Under the pieces are notes generated by a model. The model was not told where the DNA came from. It did not search any database and was given only the letters and a program-made list of their open reading frames with translations. A program made the translations under genes and the position numbers. From assembly GCA_031285415.1 (NCBI GenBank), contig JAITWF010000175.1:1-25734 (forward strand): DNA of 25,734 nucleotides. Direction: 5' to 3'. Source of the stretch: Deferribacteraceae bacterium (lineage in GTDB: Bacteria > Chrysiogenota > Deferribacteres > Deferribacterales > JAISNW01). Shown in pieces: positions 21,868 through 25,734 of the stretch. How positions within the stretch are numbered: position 1 is the stretch's first letter; every line of letters begins with the position of its first letter.

Positions 21868-24551
21868 CCCTCTCCTCCCATATCACCTAAAAATCTGCTA
21901 AAATTCTCTTTATCTTCGTCTGAAAGCTTATCCTCTGCGACTATTCGAGCTTCAATATCGGCGATAGCGGCAGCTTTTAGTTTCTTCTTTAACTTTTGAC
22001 AGAGCTTTGTTGCGTCGTCAAAGTTCTCTAGATCGTGTTTATCGTACGCTTTTTTCGCCCAATAGTATGCGTTATCAAACTCTTTCCCCTTTATTAGAAG
22101 TGCTGAAAGCTCCACCTGCGCCTGCACACTGCCATCCTCTGCCGACTCTTGCAGTAACTTCATCCCCTTTTTAAGGTCTTTCTTTACCCCTGCACCATTC
22201 AGATAGCACTGCGCAAGCCCTCGTTTACCGTCGGCGTCGTCCATCTCGGCAGATTCAGAGTACCACTTGAACGCCTCTTTGTAATCTCTCGACACGCCGT
22301 TCCCCTCAAAGTAGCAGTCGCCAACGTTATAGCAGCCAACTGGGTGCGCAAGCTCCGCCGCCTCAAAGAATAGTTTGAAGGCTCGTTTATGGTCTACCTT
22401 AACCCCTAATCCTGAGTAGTAGCAGTATCCTAGCATATTTATAGCGTCCGATACCTTATTCGCTGCCGATTTTGTAAAACAGTCAACGGCTCGAGCATAG
22501 TTCTGCTCCACCTGATTGCCGTTGTAGTAGTACATACCTAGCTCGTATAGAGCGTCGCCGTCACCTGCATCTGCGGCTTTCGTCATCAGCTCCAACGCCA
22601 ACGTGCGATATTTAGTAGCCCTCTCTGTATCTCCCACTGCGCTAGCGGCAACCGCCCCACGTCTATATAGAAGCGATAGATTATACTGCGCCCAAATATG
22701 CCCCTGCTCCGCCGCTCTCTCGTACCAGTGGATCGCCTTCGATACATCGTTATCGTCGCTATGGGTGTAGATATAGCCAAGTGCATACTGTGATTTTGCA
22801 TGTCCAGCCTCTGCACCCTTTACCAGATACGATACAGAGAGATCGTTATCGTAATACTTTGAGCCCTTCTCGCCGTAGATAACGGCAAGCTCGTATAGAG
22901 ATGGTAGATAACCGCTTGCGGCAGAATCTTTAAATGCGTCCATCGCAAGCTCGATATTCTTCACCTCATCATCCTGCATATATATAAGCCCAAGGTGATG
23001 TATGGCAGATGGATCGCCACTCTCGGCACCTTTGATCGCCCAATACATCGCCTTCTCTATATCATGTTCCCCAAGATCGCCCTTGAGGTAGCATAGAGAT
23101 AGGTTTGTGGCAGCTCCGCTATGTCCATCGTTCGCCGCTCGCTCGTACCAAAGACGTGCAGATTCGTGATTAACGTCAACGCCATCACCATTTTCGTACG
23201 ATATAGCAAGGTTAAACATCGCCTGTGGATGCCCCTGCTCGGCGGCGGCGATATACCACTTTACCGCCTCTTTCTTATCTACTGGCGCATTGTCGCCAGA
23301 GTCGAAGCATACGCCGACATAATATTGAGCGTCTGCATGCCCCTCCTTCGCCGCCTGCATATAAAAATCCATCGATTTATGAGGATCGTAGATCTCTGAA
23401 TCCTCTTTCGAATAGAAGTTCCCCATATTAAAGTAGGCTGGTGGATATCCCTGCTCCGCTGCCTTTGCCACCCACATTAACGCCATCTGTGCATTCTGCG
23501 GCACACCATCGCCGTAAAAGTATGCGATGGCAAGGTTCGTCTGCGCCGATGGATCGCCTAAATCCGCCGCCTTTCTCGTCCATTCAACGGCGGTTTCGTA
23601 GCTCTGCGGCACGCCATCCCCTCTGAAATATCGAAGCCCAAGCTCCCTCTGCGCAGATGGGTGACCTTTATCCGCCGCCTGTGTGAACCAGTAGATCGCC
23701 TTCTCCTTGTCCACCTCAACGCCGTCGCCAAAATCGTAGCAGCGAGCAAGGGCAAACTGTGAATCGAGATCCCCCTTATCAGCTGCCATATCAAAGTATG
23801 AGAAGCCGATGAAGTAATCGACCTCCCCCCCTCTGCCAGACATATACATAAGACCTAAATTATATTGCGCCACGTGATAGCCTAGATCTGCCGCCTGTTT
23901 ATACAGCTCTCTCGCCTTTGTATAGCTCTGCTGCACACCCTGCCCTAGCTCGTAGCAGAATCCCAGGTTGCACAATGCCCCCTCATGCTTCTGCTCAGCG
24001 GCCTTTTCGTACCAGTACACGGCGATATCGTAGTTCTGCTCGACCCCTTCCCCTAGCTCGTGCGCTACGGCAAGATTATACTGCGATGGAGCATAGCCTT
24101 TATCGGCGGCGAACTTATACCACGATAACGCTCGACCCTTGTCCATCGTAATATCTACCCCAATGTCGTAGCAAACGCCTAAGAAGTGGGCAGCTCGAAA
24201 GCTCCCCTTATCCGCCGCCTCCATAGAAAGCTCAATCCCCTTTGGGATATCTTGCGCCACGCCTTCGCCTGCATGATATGCCCTTCCGTAGAAGAAGATA
24301 CCATCAGGGTAGCCACTATTAGCTGATTTTTCAAAATATCGAAATGATTCCTCTTTATCCTCTAGCATTTCATAGCCGTATAACATGCGAAAACCGTATG
24401 CAAATTGAGCTTCGCCATCACCACTATCGGCAAGAGCCTTTAGTCGCTCATTTGTATACGATTCATACTTGTCTACGCTCTCTATGCCAGAGCGATCATC
24501 CTCATCTTCGATATTATCTAGATCTATTATATCGTCATCGTAGTTGCTCAT
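21864..24551 (-). CDS. Sel1-like repeat protein with about 22 repeats
   Basis: An 895-aa protein. I choose ATG at 24551 over the GTG at 24584 because GAGG lies 9 nt upstream. After an acidic N-terminus (MSNYDDDIIDLDNIEDEDDRS) it is almost wholly Sel1-like repeats of 36 residues, pattern 'A.y.LG..Y..G.GV..d...A..Wy..AA..G'. I count about 22, with one insertion in repeat 17 ('GAVAASAVGDTERATKY'). Such repeats form TPR-like superhelical scaffolds for protein binding. There is no signal peptide or TM segment, so it should be cytoplasmic. The C-terminal tail is lysine-rich ('LCQKLKKKLKAAA'). It heads an operon with purD and purE, overlapping purD by 4 nt. The partner protein is unknown. Confidence 0.92.
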   Translation of the reverse strand: MSNYDDDIIDLDNIEDEDDRSGIESVDKYESYTNERLKALADSGDGEAQFAYGFRMLYGYEMLEDKEESFRYFEKSANSGYPDGIFFYGRAYHAGEGVAQDIPKGIELSMEAADKGSFRAAHFLGVCYDIGVDITMDKGRALSWYKFAADKGYAPSQYNLAVAHELGEGVEQNYDIAVYWYEKAAEQKHEGALCNLGFCYELGQGVQQSYTKARELYKQAADLGYHVAQYNLGLMYMSGRGGEVDYFIGFSYFDMAADKGDLDSQFALARCYDFGDGVEVDKEKAIYWFTQAADKGHPSAQRELGLRYFRGDGVPQSYETAVEWTRKAADLGDPSAQTNLAIAYFYGDGVPQNAQMALMWVAKAAEQGYPPAYFNMGNFYSKEDSEIYDPHKSMDFYMQAAKEGHADAQYYVGVCFDSGDNAPVDKKEAVKWYIAAAEQGHPQAMFNLAISYENGDGVDVNHESARLWYERAANDGHSGAATNLSLCYLKGDLGEHDIEKAMYWAIKGAESGDPSAIHHLGLIYMQDDEVKNIELAMDAFKDSAASGYLPSLYELAVIYGEKGSKYYDNDLSVSYLVKGAEAGHAKSQYALGYIYTHSDDNDVSKAIHWYERAAEQGHIWAQYNLSLLYRRGAVAASAVGDTERATKYRTLALELMTKAADAGDGDALYELGMYYYNGNQVEQNYARAVDCFTKSAANKVSDAINMLGYCYYSGLGVKVDHKRAFKLFFEAAELAHPVGCYNVGDCYFEGNGVSRDYKEAFKWYSESAEMDDADGKRGLAQCYLNGAGVKKDLKKGMKLLQESAEDGSVQAQVELSALLIKGKEFDNAYYWAKKAYDKHDLENFDDATKLCQKLKKKLKAAAIADIEARIVAEDKLSDEDKENFSRFLGDMGGEG

Positions 24552-24612
24552 TGTATACAGTTCCTCACAGATTATGATATACACGATATGAGATAAAGAA
24601 ACAATATTAAGA

Positions 24613-24639
24613 TTGACGAAGCGATATATGTACGATAAT
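24613..24639 (+). promoter_or_regulatory. Possible pncB promoter giving a leaderless mRNA
   Basis: TTGACG (24613-24618) and GATAAT (24634-24639) are spaced 15 nt, shorter than ideal. The predicted start at about 24646 falls on the pncB ATG (24647). No SD is visible before that ATG. Confidence 0.35.
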
Positions 24640-24646
24640 CTACCAC

Positions 24647-25734
24647 ATGAACATAAAACCTATAATCACAGACCCCACTGATGTTGACGTATACAAATTT
24701 TCAATGGGGAACTTTCTTTTTAAACAGGGCTATCTGAAAGAGGTCGTCGGCTGGAGCTTCTTCAACCGTGGCGGCACAAAGTTTCCGATCGGATACGCCG
24801 CCGAGCTACAGAAGCAGGTAGACTCGTGGGAGGGTCTCACATTTACCGATGATCTCCTAAGCCATATGGAGAAGGTGATGTACTGGCTCGACTACTTCTA
24901 TATATGGGCGTACCTCAAAACCTACAAATTCGACACCTCCTGCATAAAGATCACCTCTCGCATAGTCGACGGTTACGAAGATATTAGCGTCTCCTACGAG
25001 GGGGAGTGGGGGAAGATTATCTTCTACGAACTCTTCCTGCTCGCCACCATGTCCGAGCTATACAATATTATGTCGGGCATGAATGAGAAGATTATCTCCG
25101 AAGAGGCGCAGAGGGTACGCAATAGTGATAAAATTCGCCGCATGGCAGCGTGTGGGGCGAAGGTGGCAGAGTTTGGCACTCGCCGTCGCTACTCCAAAGA
25201 GGTACAGGAGAGGATCCTCAGCCAGATGATAGAGGAGACGCCAGAGCTTCTGACAGGCTCCTCAAACCTAATGTTTGCTCGTAAGTTCAAGATCACACCG
25301 ATCGGCACGATAGGGCATGAGCTTATTATGTTTATGGGTGCAAAGTATAATCCATCGATGGCAGACTCTATCCTAATGTCGAAGTGGGTGGAGGTCTATC
25401 AGGGGGCGTTAGGGATCTATCTGCCCGATACGTACACCACTAATCACTTCCTGCGATACTTCGACCTATTAAACTCTAAACTGTGGGATGGCGTGCGAGA
25501 GGACTCTGCGCCAGATACCGATAAGTACGTAGATCTGATAATCGAACATTATAAGAAACATAGAATTGATCCGTCAACAAAGCGTGTGAACCACTCAAAC
25601 GCCATCGATAGCGTCGAGCAGGTGGAGCATATGCAAAACTATCGCAAGGGGGAGATACGGCGTGCATTCGGTATCGGCACATGGCTGACAAACGACGTAT
25701 ACCCTGCGAACACTGATCTAAAGCCTGTCGATTG
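24647..25734 (+). CDS. pncB: Nicotinate phosphoribosyltransferase (3' end missing)
   Basis: 362 residues are visible before the window ends; the full enzyme is usually about 400 aa. It makes nicotinate mononucleotide from nicotinate and PRPP in NAD salvage. Family signs are 'ITDPTDVDVYKFSMGNFLF' at residues 7-25, 'AEFGTRRRYSKEVQE' (175-183 core) and 'IGTIGHELIMFMGAKYN', where H224 matches the phosphorylated histidine of PncB. The start is the ATG at 24647; there is no SD, and the ATG lies very near a predicted transcription start. It is divergent from the Sel1-purD-purE operon. Confidence 0.93.
   Translation, partial: MNIKPIITDPTDVDVYKFSMGNFLFKQGYLKEVVGWSFFNRGGTKFPIGYAAELQKQVDSWEGLTFTDDLLSHMEKVMYWLDYFYIWAYLKTYKFDTSCIKITSRIVDGYEDISVSYEGEWGKIIFYELFLLATMSELYNIMSGMNEKIISEEAQRVRNSDKIRRMAACGAKVAEFGTRRRYSKEVQERILSQMIEETPELLTGSSNLMFARKFKITPIGTIGHELIMFMGAKYNPSMADSILMSKWVEVYQGALGIYLPDTYTTNHFLRYFDLLNSKLWDGVREDSAPDTDKYVDLIIEHYKKHRIDPSTKRVNHSNAIDSVEQVEHMQNYRKGEIRRAFGIGTWLTNDVYPANTDLKPVD

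Noticed and set aside
1..25734. CRISPR arrays, tRNA or rRNA genes, insertion sequences
   Set aside because: No regularly spaced direct repeats, cloverleaf-like segments, rRNA motifs or transposase-like proteins were seen; only REP-type palindromes.

Overview
This window is a gene-dense stretch of bacterial chromosome. The host is probably a flagellated diderm. Supporting signs are a FlgA-type P-ring chaperone with a signal peptide, FlgF and FlgG rod proteins, a lipoprotein signal, a sigma-54 type promoter and a Trm112/YcaR-like protein. I cannot name the phylum from the sequence. No rRNA, tRNA, CRISPR array or transposase was seen.

Layout. (1) 1-3090: 3' part of a very large surface protein with InlB-type (Listeria-Bacteroides) repeats followed by GLUG beta-helix modules, closed by a hairpin terminator. 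(2) 3171-5800: a 12-TM membrane protein translationally coupled to a UbiD-family decarboxylase. (3) 5849-7966: tex on the minus strand, convergent with ubiD and sharing a hairpin terminator with it. (4) 7981-8180: a compact intergenic locus with two convergent promoters, an 18-codon minus-strand ORF with a strong Shine-Dalgarno (SD), and a 9-bp long-range complement that would mask that SD. It looks like a type I toxin-antitoxin unit or a tex leader. (5) 8249-8428: a short Trm112-like gene. (6) 8513-9821: an unrecognised 284-aa protein followed by a MarR regulator. (7) 9922-15153, all minus strand: lipoprotein, flgF, flgG, flgA, a 67-aa orphan and uvrB, apparently one transcription unit starting at a sigma-54 site. 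(8) 15205-17018, plus strand: HMA metallochaperone-cysK pair, then an AbrB/RelE-type toxin-antitoxin operon. (9) 17022-19630, minus strand: cca-type nucleotidyltransferase, a degenerate FAH-like protein, a YkgJ-type CxxCxxCC protein without a normal start codon, and coaE. (10) 19678-24551: a small plus-strand orphan, then the minus-strand operon Sel1-repeat protein, purD, purE. (11) 24647 to the window end: 5' part of pncB.

Three copies of paired REP-like palindromes (gtagggg...cgccc units) sit between genes. Most operons are tightly packed, with 1-16 nt overlaps. Three real genes are easily missed: the Trm112-like gene, the 18-codon ORF and the YkgJ-like gene. Two genes, ykgJ-like and marR, seem to begin at AUU (or AUC) beside the stop codon of the gene before them. 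The most interesting items are the 8.0-8.2 kb antisense locus, these unconventional starts, and the metal-site-less FAH-like protein between cca and ykgJ.
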